DNA from: Bryoerythrophyllum caledonicum | Taxonomy: Eukaryota; Streptophyta; Bryopsida; Pottiales; Pottiaceae | DNA: 64,000 bases | Direction of reading: 5' to 3' | Assembly (NCBI GenBank): GCA_963971425.1 | Contig: OZ020523.1 | Location: forward strand, 20,937,105-21,001,104 | Part shown: positions 36,001 through 49,182 of the stretch, in pieces | Layout: each line of letters starts with the position of its first letter | Numbering within the stretch: the stretch's first letter is position 1 | Notes under the pieces: generated by a model | What the model was told of the DNA's origin: nothing | Seen by the model: only the letters and a program-made list of their open reading frames with translations | Databases searched by the model: none | Translations under genes and position numbers: made by a program

Positions 36001-39000
36001 GTACACGGCACTCGAGAATGGAGATACAATTGAATTGAAAAAGCTTCTGGAAGTAAATAGTCGGTTCATACTTGAGACGTGGCACGGCCTGACAGTCTTG
36101 CATGTTGCCATTCTATGGAATGATTTGGAGTTGGTGAGGGCGGTGTTCAAGCTATTTTGCAACGAAGTCGAAGATGGTGACAACGCTAGTAGTAAGTGGA
36201 GTGAGCCATATTACCCTATTCTTCATTTGGGAAAGGCATATTACTCTAGTGTTCACTGGGGAGAGTCATATTACCCCAAGAAGCTCTCTTTGGATGACGT
36301 GATGCGGGTGGGTCGCAAAATTGATCCAGGATACTTGGAAAGATATTGGGATGCCTCATCACGCGGCTGGCAATCACTCCAAAATAGAACTATGGTAGAG
36401 TTGTTGGAGAAAGAGGGGTGCTCAGTACAGAGCTTTGCAAATGTCACTAGGGGTCGCAAGTGGCTTCGGAAAGAATGGAAGAAAGTTTCAAACATTGCAA
36501 CCATTTCTTCAGAAGATGAATCTATATCTATCATGTCTTCAACTGATGGATCTATATCTACACGAATGCAAAATTTTTTTGCTCACAATTTGCCGCCGGC
36601 ATTTGATGGAGAGTTTCAAAAAGATGTGGATTTCAATTTTGAAGATCAAGCACGGAAGGATTGGTTGGGATTTCACTATGCTTGCAAAGATCCTGTGAAG
36701 TTCAAAGATTTTCTTCAAAAGATGGCATCATATATAGTGCAACATCCATACGATGCCGCAAAATTACTACAGACATGGGACGGAAAGGGGCGAACCCCTT
36801 TCCATATATTGATGGATCATTATAATGATGAGAAGAATCCAGGATGGCCCTTTTATGAGGTATTATTATGACTTGATCCTCTAGCATTGTACCTTTTGAA
36901 TCATTCGTAAAGTCTTGTTGTATTTCTTAATTTTGGATGGAAGATTGTCACTAAACTTTGTACTAGTTGATTGTGTAGTAGTAGTCAAATATGGTGGTAT
37001 ACTTTTGTAGAAAAATCGTTTCTTGTAATGGTCAAAGTTACAATCCAACAAGCCTAGAAGATGACTTTATGTGATTTTCTTTTATAATCTAGAATTGAAG
37101 GATAGTTGAATCAAACTTCTAGTCATTTCATCTGCTGATATCCTATTGAAATGAATGTCCTTGTAGATCTTCAATCATGAATGCTTCAAAGAGTGGATGC
37201 AAATTGTTGAAAATCCAAGAGGCAAAAGGATGATTGACATACTTCTCACCAAAAACTATTTACAACAAGATGTGAATCTTCAACCTTGGACCTATTGCAA
37301 AGTCAACTTCAGTTATGAAAAATTTGAGTGCTCAGAAGAAAACTTTTTCTTGTACTACCAAATAGCTACATGTTTTGTGAAGCAAAGGGATATGGTTCAA
37401 GAAATATGGTCTACACTTTTGGAAAAGGTATGTTTATAGAGCTCTTATGGTCCATGTGTTTTATCTATTTTGTCCTTGCTCCCAAACTATTAATATGAAT
37501 TCATTTGTAGGTGAAATTAAATATCTCATATCAAGAAATATCAATTAAAATGATGTGTCATGTTTATTAACACCACATGCAACATGGAAATTTATGATAG
37601 AATTATAATGTGGAAATATAGTGTCATATGAGCATATTGAAGTCCTCAATCTTTTTTATTCACAGTGCTTTGTTCTTTTACATTTGAATCATATGTAATG
37701 TGTATTTGATCATTAAGTATTGTAACAATTGAAGCATTTATATGTTAGTGATACAATTCATACTATTCATAAAGCAATATGTTCCTCTTCAATGCAATAA
37801 TAAATTTGTAGCTTGTGACATGAATATAACAAACTTCAAATAGTTACAATGAAGACACTTCGTTCCTTTTGTGCTAACACAAATGTTCAATGAAATGTTG
37901 TATTGAATGGAGTAGGTTTAGTCTACATACGCTTTTTCATATTTGAGGTTTTTAATTTTGAAACGATTGCTATCTAATTTTACATGTATCATGTTTTGCA
38001 GAAAGATTTAACGCGTGTGATGAAGAAGGATCCGGATGCATTTAACTCAATGCTCTTCATTGCTGCATCAACTGGAAATCAAACTTTCTTGCATTTATTG
38101 TTGCAAACGAACCATGATCCCATGGTTATTGACTCAAATGGAAGATCATTACTCCATCATGCTGCAGATCCGACAATATTGTTGTCTCATCTCCTTGGAC
38201 ATTGTTCTTTGATAATTGAAGACGTTGCTGATGTGAAAAGGAAATTGATGGGGAGTAATCCGATCTTTTATCCTCAACCTTCATCAAATTCCTCTACTCG
38301 GAACATTTCCTTGGAAGAAATGTCTAATGTGGGAAGGAAAGCATGTATATTGATGTTACTACAAGCTGGTGTTGACTTGGGACAAACCGACAAAGACAAT
38401 AAGGTACCAACTATTGGTCCAACTATTGATGCAAATTATCAAAGTTGGTGGCATGACATGGTGGTGAAAGACTCAACTGATAAAAAAAATGCCATGAGTC
38501 AAGCAGGCAATGCACTTTCTGTTGTGGGAACATTGGTGGCTGCCACATCATATGTTGGACCTTTGCAACCCCCTTTGAGCTTTGATGACAAAACAGGATT
38601 TGTGAAAACAAACGAGCCTCTTATTAAGGTGTTCATGGTGAGCAATTCTGTGGCATTTTATCTTGCCATGGCCTCTGTGATGTTTGCGGTGGTATCGTCT
38701 CTTCCCATGCCCCAAGAAGGAGTAATAAGTGAGCTCAATCGAGCTAAACATGTGATATCATGGTCCTTATGTCTCCTTCAAATTGCAATTGGATCAATCA
38801 TTATCTCATATGCAACGGCTTCCATAGTGGCAATTCAAAATGAAAACATGTTTCATCCATCTGATCTTCTTTTTAGCCCATCTATCATAGGGTGGTTTTT
38901 TTGTCTCCTTGGAATTGGTGGATTCCTCATACGATTGGCAAGACTTATGTTTTATAAGAATCAAATAGTTCGAAATATTTATCAGTTTAGTTTTAGCAAG

Positions 39001-39255
39001 TTTACTTTTAGATGTCTATGGGTGATCATAGTGGGTCCTTTTCGTTTGATTTGTTTAGTTTTTGCCATGAGTTTTAAAGGCCTAGGAGTGATTAGTTCTA
39101 TGATACCAATGTTGGAAAGAAGAGATCTAGATACCTGGTTTTATGATATTCGATGTAGGCTCGTCAACTTTGCGAATTCTTTAACCCCTACAGCCAAAAG
39201 CCCTCAAAACTGCCAAAAACCCTTGAGAAGAATGCCCTCTTTTAGTGCAAGGTGA
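33033..39255 (+). CDS. Ankyrin-repeat protein with PGG-type membrane domain
   Basis: Five exons (33033-33095, 33386-33610, 33872-36859, 37167-37427, 38002-39255) join in frame to 1,596 codons. Residues about 100-490 are a low-complexity region of degenerate repeats of the type NPGDVALGAV. Ankyrin units follow, for example ALHAAATRGDLELAERVL, TVLHVAILWNDLELVRAV, TPFHILMDHYND and SLLHHAAD. The C-terminal quarter has the PGG-like KKNAMSQAGNALSVVGTLVA and then about four membrane helices. The architecture matches the plant ACD6/ITN1-like family, which acts at membranes in stress and defence signalling; the specific role here is unknown. Exon 3 is a partial duplicate of exon 2. The start was chosen because the ATG opens a 63-nt exon ending in a clean GT donor; upstream non-coding exons are possible. 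Confidence 0.82.
33091..34100 (+). repeat. Tandem intron-exon duplication in the ankyrin gene
   Basis: The unit of roughly 490-510 bp runs from AAGAAGGTTAGTTTTGTAG through the intron and into the coding block that begins KDGLDDPALADAGPD (exon 2) and KDGLGDPTLADAGPA (start of exon 3). Both intron and exon sequences are duplicated with moderate divergence, and both acceptors are intact. The coding length of the unit is a multiple of three. Confidence 0.88.
34000..35055 (+). repeat. Degenerate coding repeats in the ankyrin gene
   Basis: About 25 imperfect units of 11-16 codons share the pattern N-P-x-D-V-A-x-G-x-V. The DNA core resembles CCTGGCGATGTTGCTCCTGG and diverges between units. The encoded segment is acidic, Gly/Asn/Val-rich and probably disordered. 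Length variation between alleles is likely. Confidence 0.8.
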
Positions 39256-39795
39256 AAAATTTTAACTTTTGACAAATTTTCAAGTAACCGTAAGATCTAG
39301 TACCTAACTTGTACATGTACATGCATACCGAATCTTAGATTCAAATTCCTCACCATTTGTGAGATCGTAATGTTCAAAGTTGAAAAAAAAGATTTTTTCC
39401 TTGTTGTAGAATGGAAAACTAATGTTTTGGGGGCCAAAAAAACCATTTTTGAAAGGAAATTTGACATGAGGCTCTTCAAATTCTTGTTCGTATGTGAGTA
39501 AGGAATATGTCCATATAATTTTTACCCTCATAGGACCTATAAAACCTAAAGAAATGCTTCATATACCGCAGTTTTGGGCAGATTTCAGCATGCCCTAACA
39601 GTGTTTTTAAACTTTGACCGTGAATATCTCCTAAAGTATGAGGAATTTTGAAGCATGAATGGTGTCATTTTAAAGGTATGGGAAAACTCTACAACCTTCC
39701 AGAAGTTGAACTTCATACGATCTAAATTTAGTAACTGAGAGCCTGACCAGAGTCAGATCGACCACATTCTGGTCAATCTCGACTTTAGGGGTTAA
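39181..39795. mobile_element. TTAA-flanked inverted-repeat element at the 3' end of the ankyrin gene
   Basis: The left end TTAACCCCTACAGCC and the right end, reverse-complemented TTAACCCCTAAAGTC, form a short terminal repeat with TTAA outside. The length is about 615 bp. The ankyrin gene's last 24 codons and its stop (39255) fall inside the left end, so the element may supply the C terminus. It may be a different subfamily from the 953-bp element, as the interior does not obviously match. Confidence 0.55.
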
Positions 39796-42700
39796 TGATG
39801 TAAGGGGAGTGTAAAGTGCTCGATTGAAAGCAATATTTTATGCTTCATCTATGTAATCAAAATATATCACTGCTTGGCATATAGGATTGACTATATATAT
39901 TAGCTTATTTTTGTATTTTGTTATTATGTTGTTTTGTTAGCTTACCTATCTTTGGGCCTCAAACTTGAGCCAAGTGGTCGTGCCAAATAGAAGTCTCAAT
40001 AACCCTATATTGTTTATGTCTCTAGACAACCTTTAGCACTTGATTATTCAAATTCAATAAATGGTGATGCATAATGTGTTTTTTTGTCGTGATATGGTTC
40101 TGATATCGAAATTAAGTATGTTTTCTATGCAATATATCCTCTTAGACATGTATTCATACTAAACAATTGTACACTAATTTTTATGTTGCTATGACATATG
40201 TGATGTTTACAATGCATGACTTTTGAGGACAAAGCACGCAAGTTTTGGGCAATCGTACTTTCTAGTAGTTTGCCACTGACAACTCTATTCTTGAGAAAAG
40301 TTGTGTGAATTGTTGTCATGCATAGTGCAAAATTTTGTTGGTCTTTGATATGAAAGAGCAGTGAATATTTGTTTTCATGTGGTAATGTATCAAGTTAGTA
40401 TGTGTCTTCAATGTATGCATTGTTTTCATATGCCAACTTATTACTTTTGGAGATGCAATATGTTGGCATAATCATTTAACAAAATTCATTAAAAAAAAAT
40501 CATTTGTTGGTAAATCTAGTCTGCAGATCAACCTCTCAAATCTTCTTCAAACTAGATACACAAACAGTTTCTGATGAGGTCTTTGTTTGTAATTGAATTG
40601 CCCTATTTTGGATCAAATTGCCATGTTTCCATTCTATGATGACTATCCATAATTATGATTTATTGTTTGTGAAAATCTATGTAAAATTTTGAAGCATGGC
40701 TAAATTTGAAGTAATATCTTGTAGATTTATCTACAATGTAAACAATACCAAGTTCCTAGTTTTGATGTCATGAGTGATAAAAATAGATGAACATACATAG
40801 CATTTGAGAACCAATGTTAGGATGACCCCTTACGATTTTGAAATTACTATTGAGTCTCAATAGTGGTTTATCCGAGGAAGGCTAAAGGTCCAAAAATGAG
40901 TTTTTTTAGAACTGAAACATATTCTTCTGGTGTCAATTTTTAGCAATTCTCTTTGAAGTTTTACTATAGATGGGCACTTTTTAAAGTTTTGTAGGAGTAC
41001 TTTTTTTCAAATTTAACATTTAATTATAAAATAATATAAAATAATATAAACCATACCACCCAAAGCAATATTTACAGGATGGCAGGCAATTCATACATTA
41101 CAATGTCATCCAAAAAAATGAGATTTTGCATACAACTAATCAATATAACTACAATTTTGAGATTTTACCCAAAAATAAATATTCTATAGTGCAACAATTT
41201 ACACCACAAGGAGGCAAAGTTTTCAAGCGCCATGCAAAAAATTCATTCTTCTACATAAACAAATACAAAATTTTGAGATTTTGCACTTTTCATGTTTTCA
41301 TTCTTTTCACCGTTAAGAGAATTTAATAAGCTCTATGATCAATGTTTGGATTAAGCTTTTATGTGAATTTGAGATTTTTAAAAAATAGATTTTGTTTTGT
41401 GTGAAGTTGGACCCCTTTTTGTTGCACAATTGCTCTGTATGTGTTAAACATCTTCAACATGAAAACCAAGATTTTTGGACGAGTACCACACATAATGTCA
41501 ATTGTAGTGGTAAAGAGTGGCAACTTTGCATTGTGTGAAAACATAATGTCATCAAATAGACTTAGAGTGTTGTCCATGTAAGATCAAAGTGCAAAATGAC
41601 CATTGTACATGTCTTAAATGCTTTAATCTTCCAGTGTGTGTATCAAAAAATTATACAAAAATCTTGACATGTTCTTCTAAGAGTATATAATCAATCCCAA
41701 GGTTAGAAGTGGAATGATTCTGTTATTTGTGAATGTTATATATTGACAATCTTAACTTAAGTTTTGAAGTTCATTCCCCATAAACATGGTTGTGAACATG
41801 TGGTGCTTTGGGGGTCAAATTCTTTTCAAATTGGTCATGGATACTCCTTCATTAACCACTAAAATTCATTCACTATTTCTCACCAAAAATAGGTCAACAT
41901 TGCTCATTCTAGTGCAAAGAGTAAAAATTTAATAAAAAATAAATTTTCAAAAAGATGAAGCCATTTTCTCCATCTCCAAGTACTAAAACCACATGCTCAC
42001 AAATTTTTATAATCCTTGATAACGTGGATTCAAAGATCTTAATGTTTAAAGTGAAAGAACACATTTTCTTTCTCCTTGCATCAAAAGAATAAACTAACTT
42101 TGACTTCACTTGGTGTAAAATTTTGTAATACAAAAGTTTGAGATTTTATACCATTACAATGTACATGGTGTTAGTTCCTTGTGCACCAATTTTTAGAAGT
42201 AACACAAAAGAAAAACGTATTCAAAAACATTAAGCTATTAAATAAAGGTACAAAATCACCAAAACACATTTATATTTTTAATGAAATAATCCTAGGATAA
42301 ATTGAAAATTAAAATGGTCAAAACTAAAGTTATGCTTCTTCTTGAAGCAATAAAAATCAATCAAGGAAAAATAAAGATCTCTGATTCTTTTTGGAGGAGG
42401 TGGGGTTATTTTTGTTCACCTTGCTCAAGAAAGGTGTGAAAACCTTGACTTGTATTGTAGTGAAAGTTATATACTATGGAAGATTTTTTTAACAATATCA
42501 TACAAAATAATGTTACTTATGTTATTTGAAAATCTCATATTAAATAAAGGGTTGTAGCAAAAGTTTTTGTGGTAGCTCCATGTACCCACCCTTGGTGATG
42601 TTAATACAAATGGCAATAATTTTAATCTATAGGTTCAGGGACAACAAATTTTTTTATTACTCTGTAGCTCTTGTCTTTTTGCATCTTTATACAAAATTTC

Positions 42701-43201
42701 AAGAATTGAAAATATATATTGCAAGTATGGGTATGTGCCCAAGATATACAAAAGCCTACTTTCTCACTTTTGGTCTTTAAGGGTTAACACACATCTAATT
42801 CTCCTCTCGTAGTCACTTGCTTTGTTTTCATTGATAGCCTCTTCCATTTTAGATTTTATGGTTCACATGAAGTTTTATAACTATTCCCATATTTGATTGC
42901 TAAAATGGAAGGTCTACTCAACAATGTTCATTTAGAAGGTTATTTATGTTGTAAGGTTTAATTGGGGATAAATTCCATTGAGAAAAACTTGTAATAAGTT
43001 TAGTTCTCCAAAAAACAATTGTTGAAAAAACATGTGTCCTCAATTAGACCTATTTACAATAGAAGAACACTTTAAAATCATGATAGCTCACAAGATACAT
43101 ACTAACTTCCTTAAACATTTGATTGAAATCATTTTTTACATTAAAATAATACATTGTATGCTATTGTATTGTAACAATGCATCATACATCACAAGTAACT
43201 A
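39796..43201. other. Intergenic, AT-rich with repeat remnants
   Basis: No gene is seen. Degenerate pieces of the TTAA family are recognisable near 40865-41060 (AAAGGTCCAAAAATGAG, then GGTGTCAATTTT) and, on the minus strand, near 42060-42260 (TTTGACTTCACTTGGTG, then GTTAGTTCCTTGTGCACC). A family-like right end GGGTTAA sits at about 42789. Confidence 0.5.
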
Positions 43202-43747
43202 AGGTAGGGGTACCCAATTCTAATCGGCTATGCAATTCCGATCGGCCACGCAATTCCGATTAGTAGAGTGTGCATGGCATGGTGCATGAAAATGGCAAAT
43301 GCATGAAATGGTGCATGAAGTGACCCAAAATCGATAATTCAAAATTTGAAAACACCAGTCATTATTGGCATTGGATCATGAAGTGTGCAATTTTGGGTTG
43401 CTCCACCTCAATTGAACTCTCATTGGTGGCCTTGCCTTGAAAGTTAAACACATTGATTGGCATTGGGTACCCTACATGAGTAGGTTATCCAGGGCATGTC
43501 TTCTCTCTTTCTACTCACTCTCACTTATTGGCATTGGGCAAAGGAGGGCACCAAATCTCACCTACTCTATAGCTTGATTATGGGCTTTTAAATTCTATAT
43601 CAATTCCAAATCTTTGAGATTAATTTTGAAAAAATACTTGCTGAGTTTCATTCCTAATTCCGCATCTTTCTATATAAATGTTTTTGACATACAATGTCAT
43701 TTGAGTCCTGAATTGGCTTAAGTGATCGGAATTGGGTGCCTCTACCT
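43202..43747. mobile_element. 546-bp TA-flanked inverted-repeat MITE
   Basis: The left end is AGGTAGGGGTACCCAATTC and the right end, reverse-complemented, is AGGTAGAGGCACCCAATTC. TA lies immediately outside both ends (43200-43201 and 43748-43749), as in Tc1/mariner-type MITEs. No coding capacity. It directly abuts a SINE-like fragment (43750-43810), whose first bases appear to have been lost. Confidence 0.7.
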
Positions 43748-44029
43748 TAAAAGGAGGAAGTAGTTCTATCTTTCTATTCTATGGACATAGGCTTAGTGAA
43801 GGGAATGTGGCAAAGATTATATTTCAAAGGCCGATGTGATGTTTATTTATTTTACAAGTGAATCAATTAAAGCAAAAAGTGCATCACCTTCATTCCATTC
43901 AATTTTTGGTGGTGAAATCTACAAATGGTAGGCATGAATAATATATAAGACCTATGCAAAGAATTACATGACATAAATTGAGAATAAACACACAAATTCT
44001 AAATTTGTTGCAAAATAATAGGCTCATTT

Positions 44030-46638
44030 TGTAACCCCTAACATTTCTTGTCCTTCAACTTAGAAATATTAAGAGATTTTAGGGAAATATAGTAATTTCA
44101 CCACTTTGACAATTTATATATGATTTTGATTTTAGAGTTGGTGATTTCATATATTGAGGATTTTGTTTTTCTTATCTTAATTCCTAAAGGACCAAGTGTC
44201 CACAATTTACTTTTTACAAATCATAGGCAAGTTTCCATGATGTCAATTTTCAAAAACGTTTTTGAGGTTTTATCAAAGAGATGAAGATGTAAGAGCTTCA
44301 TGGGAGTTATATTTTTTTTGAACAAGACATTTGATGAAGAAGTTATGCTATCTAAAGCAACTTTTCAACACGGTGGGCAAATCAGGCAGCTATACTAAAT
44401 ATCAAATTGAGATATGATGCCAATATTTTTTAAAAACTATACTTATTGTATAAAATATATAAAACATGTAAAGAAAATAGTTTAAATAAATAGTATAAAT
44501 TCAATAGATTTTACATAGAAAAGTTGTACAAAAACTTTGCTCCAAAAAGAGCCAAAGTTTTTGGCACCATGCAAATGAAGTGGATACATTGTGAGTAATA
44601 ATTTGTGGTTCAATATATTAATATTTTATACAATATCATATCCAAATGCATATTTTAACATCTTTCGTCACTTGCTCACTTTATAAACTCAATATGTTTG
44701 TTTTACTAAAATTATTTAGTAGGAATACTTTAAACAATATTTGTAAACAATATTTAGCAAACTTAGTTATATTTTCCATACTTTACATTCACTAAATGCC
44801 CAAGGTTTTCTAAGGCCACTTCATGTGTAATATGACACATTCTAATTTTAAAAAATAGAATGCAAATAGAGGGATTCCGATCCCTTCCTTTACCTTTATC
44901 TCCATTAACATTCCACAACCATGGCTATGTTATAATATACACTTCAAAACTACTATCCTTTGACGCATGTATAAAAACACTCAAATGTAGTGAGATTTTA
45001 AATCCACCTCTTACCATAGGATCTTATTGAATCTACTACTAGAAGAACACTCCTGTTTACATGAAGAATATAGAATTGCATAGAGTAGCAAATTGCATCG
45101 TTTCAAGCAAGACAAACAAGTTTTTTGCACCTCAATTTAATAATGTCAACAAAAAGCACTTGAAGTTTTGAGCCATTGATTCAAATTAAAACATGCATGA
45201 TCATCATTGAAGACACCATGAAGCTCATTAAAGTTATCCTTTTAACTCTTTTGTGCTAAAGTGATTCTTTTTGGGTCATTTTTGGTGTATTTATGGATAT
45301 AGCTCCTTATGCGTAAGATAAATGCACTTTTTCTCGTTGCAACATGTCTGGCACTAATAAATACCCTTTAGATGGAACAATTCCTGGGCACATTCCAGTG
45401 CAAGCAATGGCAAGTTATAATTATATTTGTAAAGAAGGGTCAACAATGAAATACACCCTATTTGTAGACGTTGTTTTTGATATGATTTATTACACTCGTA
45501 GATTCTCTCAGGCCTTTTGAAGCTCATCGCCGCTAAAGGGCCAAAATATCTAATTACAAATTTAGTCTAAGCACATGCTTGTGATCAGAATAGTAAAGGT
45601 CATTGCATGATGTAAGCAAGCATGTGTCCTCCGTCATTACGATGGAGTAACTAAATCGTGACAAAGTAATCCTTTAGCGACGAACCGGCCATTTTTGGAC
45701 GCGACCGTCTTTTTCTGAGAGATTCTTGGCAGCTAAGAGTATGAAGCGCTGCACGTCCAATCGGAGATACTGCCATATACGCCCAATCGGAGATACTTCC
45801 ATTTTGTGAGCTACAAATTGTGCCGAATTGCTGACAGCTTATAGATTCTAGGGGGACACATTCTACGGATTTCAAAGATGCTCAGGGTAAATCTACACAG
45901 TTCAAAGATCCAAACCAAAAGCAAGGTCGCAGGAATTCCACCATTGTTGCTAAAGAGTTACCACCTGGACCATTAGAACACTTTCTTACCACCAACTCAT
46001 TGATAACATACAAACAGAAGCTACATGTTGATCTCAAGCACTATGAGTCCTATTGTGCCTCTAATAGGCCACAATGGCCAATATTGGCTGGCATTGAGAA
46101 TGTGAAATGATGAGTCCATCGTCACAGGTTATGAAAACAAGACGTTTATCAGACAAACCATGTAAGGTAAGCCTCCCCATAACCAACAAAAACTCATAGC
46201 CGACGCCTATAAAATTGGGGTATACCCCACCCTCTTCCATCCCATTACCACCAACTCAGCTCCAAATGGAGGTTTGCTATTAGTCAAGACTCTTACTTAT
46301 GATCATTGGTTATGGGGGATACCTATCGTTGGCCACCCACTAAACATGGCTGCACAGTTGAAAAGTCATATCTAATTCAATTTTCATCAAAAAAATTTGA
46401 AACCAGTTGGGTTGGAATTGCAATTCTATTGGCTATCACAGGAAAATATTAGTTTAATGATCTCCTCTCACCATACATGCACATTCCTTAACTCGCCGGT
46501 TTTAGGGGGGCTTACCTTATTGACTGAGTACTCGCACAATGATGTCCTTCGTTCCAGCTCCAGAAATATCACATGCTCATGCAACGCATCTCATGAGCTC
46601 AGCTTCCAGAGTTGACATGTTTTACGTTGCAAAGAGGA
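44030..46638. repeat. Segmental duplication, copy B, distal part
   Basis: This matches 1-2453 and 16314-16450 in order. At 46471-46480 it reads through the site where copy A carries the Tc1 element. It stops at the CACTA-like insertion and resumes at 55888. It is AT-rich and has no supported gene. Confidence 0.9.
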
Positions 46639-48642
46639 ACATCACGAAAATTATTGGCAATGGATATTATATAATTTTCATTGAGAAACGATATAATTTC
46701 AAGACCTCTAGGGTACAATATCGTTTGTATATGCATACGATATCGTATACGATATTGACAAATCACGATATGAACAATGTCTAAACTTCACATTGTAAAT
46801 TTTTCATATGAACTTCATATAGATTTTTTTATATGTTGTATAAAGTTTATATACAAGACATGTATGTTTTATATCGTCTTTGTATTGAAAAATGATTTCA
46901 TAAATATTATCCCTTTTAAAAAATATATGTAAATTGTATAAATTGTATATAGAATTTTATACAAAACATATATTGATAATATATATTTTTGTATTGTATT
47001 TCATTTTGAGGTACATATAATTTATGTATGTAAACTATACTATTAATGTCCCGTGTTGTATGTAGATACATCCTATATTGTTTTTAATGTATTTCACATC
47101 TATATGCAAATCATACAGATCATATACTATTTTAGTATATACAAATTTCATATGAAAAATATATAATTTTTATATAAAAGTCAATAATTACTAAATCACC
47201 TTTTATTATTATTATAATAACACTATTAATGAAAATTAGAACCAAAATGCTCTTAATCTATTCAAACATTACAAACTTTGAGTTGGTCTCAAAAATACTA
47301 AAAAAAAAACATTCAACATTAAAAACATTGAATAAATTGAAAGAGAAGTAATAAAACTTCATAGTCCAACTTCAATGACAATCATGTCCCTTTGAATGCA
47401 AAGCCACTGTGCCCTGCCTACTACCACTTAAAAACTACAATACTCTACATTCAAGGCAAATGTAAAACAATGCTATCTCATTCCTTGAATCCTTCCAATC
47501 ACACCTGCAGTTACAGATACACCAGTAGAAATTTAGACACGAATTCAAGTAAATACTCATGTTTTTTTCAAATATCCAAAGATATTTATGGTTGATCTGA
47601 AAATGAAAAATTGAAATGGTTTTTAACGCACCTGAATATATTACAAATAAGCAACTCGTATAATAACAACATCAATTTCATCGATACAAAATCCAGGGGG
47701 GCTGCTACAATTATTAACAATCAAAACCAGGTAAACTTGATGTGCCTCTAGATAAAGAATCCCAAATGTAATGGAACTTACCATTTTCTTAACTGCGTAA
47801 AACAATGATCTGGCTTTGCGAGCAATTACCCCTACAAACCCGGAAAACACATTATTCTCAATCCAATAGCTCAACATATGTTTGAGAAACATATACATCT
47901 ATCAACATACCATCACACATACCATCACACATACCATCACAGGACAGAAGTGTGAGCACAACCCCAACCCTAAAAAAACTCTTCGTATGAAAAATATTTT
48001 CAAAATTCCAATAGAGCATCACTTGATATTAAATGACAATAAATTCAGCATGCAAACTACTAGTACCATAGTACCTGCATGCCGCCGTCCTGCTAGAACA
48101 CTCACCAGATTGCATCTCGCCAGAATGTCTCACTCTCAAACCGCTCCAACAAATCCTATGACTCACTCTCGAAACGCTCTACAATGCTTCCCGCAAGAAT
48201 TTCATATTGATCATACACTATTTTAGTATATATAAATATCATCAACGAACACAAATCACATGTACACAAACAAGAAGATATGCACCTGATTCGTTCTTTA
48301 TTCCTCATTTCCTGTGGCTTCTTGTGATTCTCCTCCGCAAACACAACAATTATTTTTCGCCCAAAAATCAGCTCATGATCAAGATGCTATTGAGCATCAG
48401 CGGCATCTCGGGGCTCCAACATGATGAGCAAACTTTGACTTCACTTGGTGTTTAAGATTTGCAGTACATTAGGTCTAAATTTTATACCATCATGTTGATC
48501 CACGTATGAACTCCTTCTGCACCAATTTCTAGAGGTAGAGAAGGGTGTAGCATGTTCAAAAAAACTGTGCAAGGAGTGGAGGTTCAAAAGTGCCAATTCA
48601 AGTTTTAATTTTTTGGGAGCAAATATGTTTAGTAATGATAAT

Positions 48643-48786
48643 TCACCTGTTACATAGTGTCTACCCTCGAGAGGGGGAAGTAGTTCTAACTTACTAATTC
48701 CTTGTCCGGTGGGCATGGTCTTAGTAGTGGAACGAACAGACACTTTATTCACGCCGGCTCCTTTGGAGACCGGTGTTCTTCTATCT
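48643..48786 (+). repeat. SINE-like module with 12-bp target duplication
   Basis: This 144-bp copy of the LINE 3' module starts near CTGTTACATAGTGTC and ends GTTCTTCTATCT. It is flanked by the perfect repeat AGTAATGATAAT at 48631-48642 and 48787-48798. It inserted into a minus-strand piece of the TTAA repeat family that continues on both sides (48430-48630 and 48799-48845). The duplication length equals that of the full LINE, consistent with the same integration machinery. Confidence 0.88.
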
Positions 48787-49182
48787 AGTAATGATAATCC
48801 AAACGGTGAATAAGAAGGTTTACACCACATTGTATAATAAAAAAATAAAATTAAGGGAATTCTCAACTTTTACTTTAAATACCTAGGCAACTAGGGTATC
48901 TAAAGTAAAATACGGGCATGCGTTTACTTTATAAGAGATTGTCCTTGGCCCTTTAAAGACAAGGGGGGGTCAACTAGTTCTGAATATATTTGTGAATACG
49001 ATTGGCATATATATCGCTACTACTTTCTCTATAGGCAACCTTGTATTGGTAATGATCCTAAGCGTTAAGTCTCCAAGTGTTAGATATTTGCAACCACCGC
49101 CCTCGTTTACTACCCTTTCTACCTATTTTGTTCATCTAATCCTTGGAAATTCCTGTCACGTATATCTGCCCAGAGGATCGGC

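Noticed and set aside
47898..47942. Short direct repeats ATACCATCACAC near 47900-47940
   Set aside because: Only about three tandem units of 12 bp. This is simple-sequence slippage without further structure.
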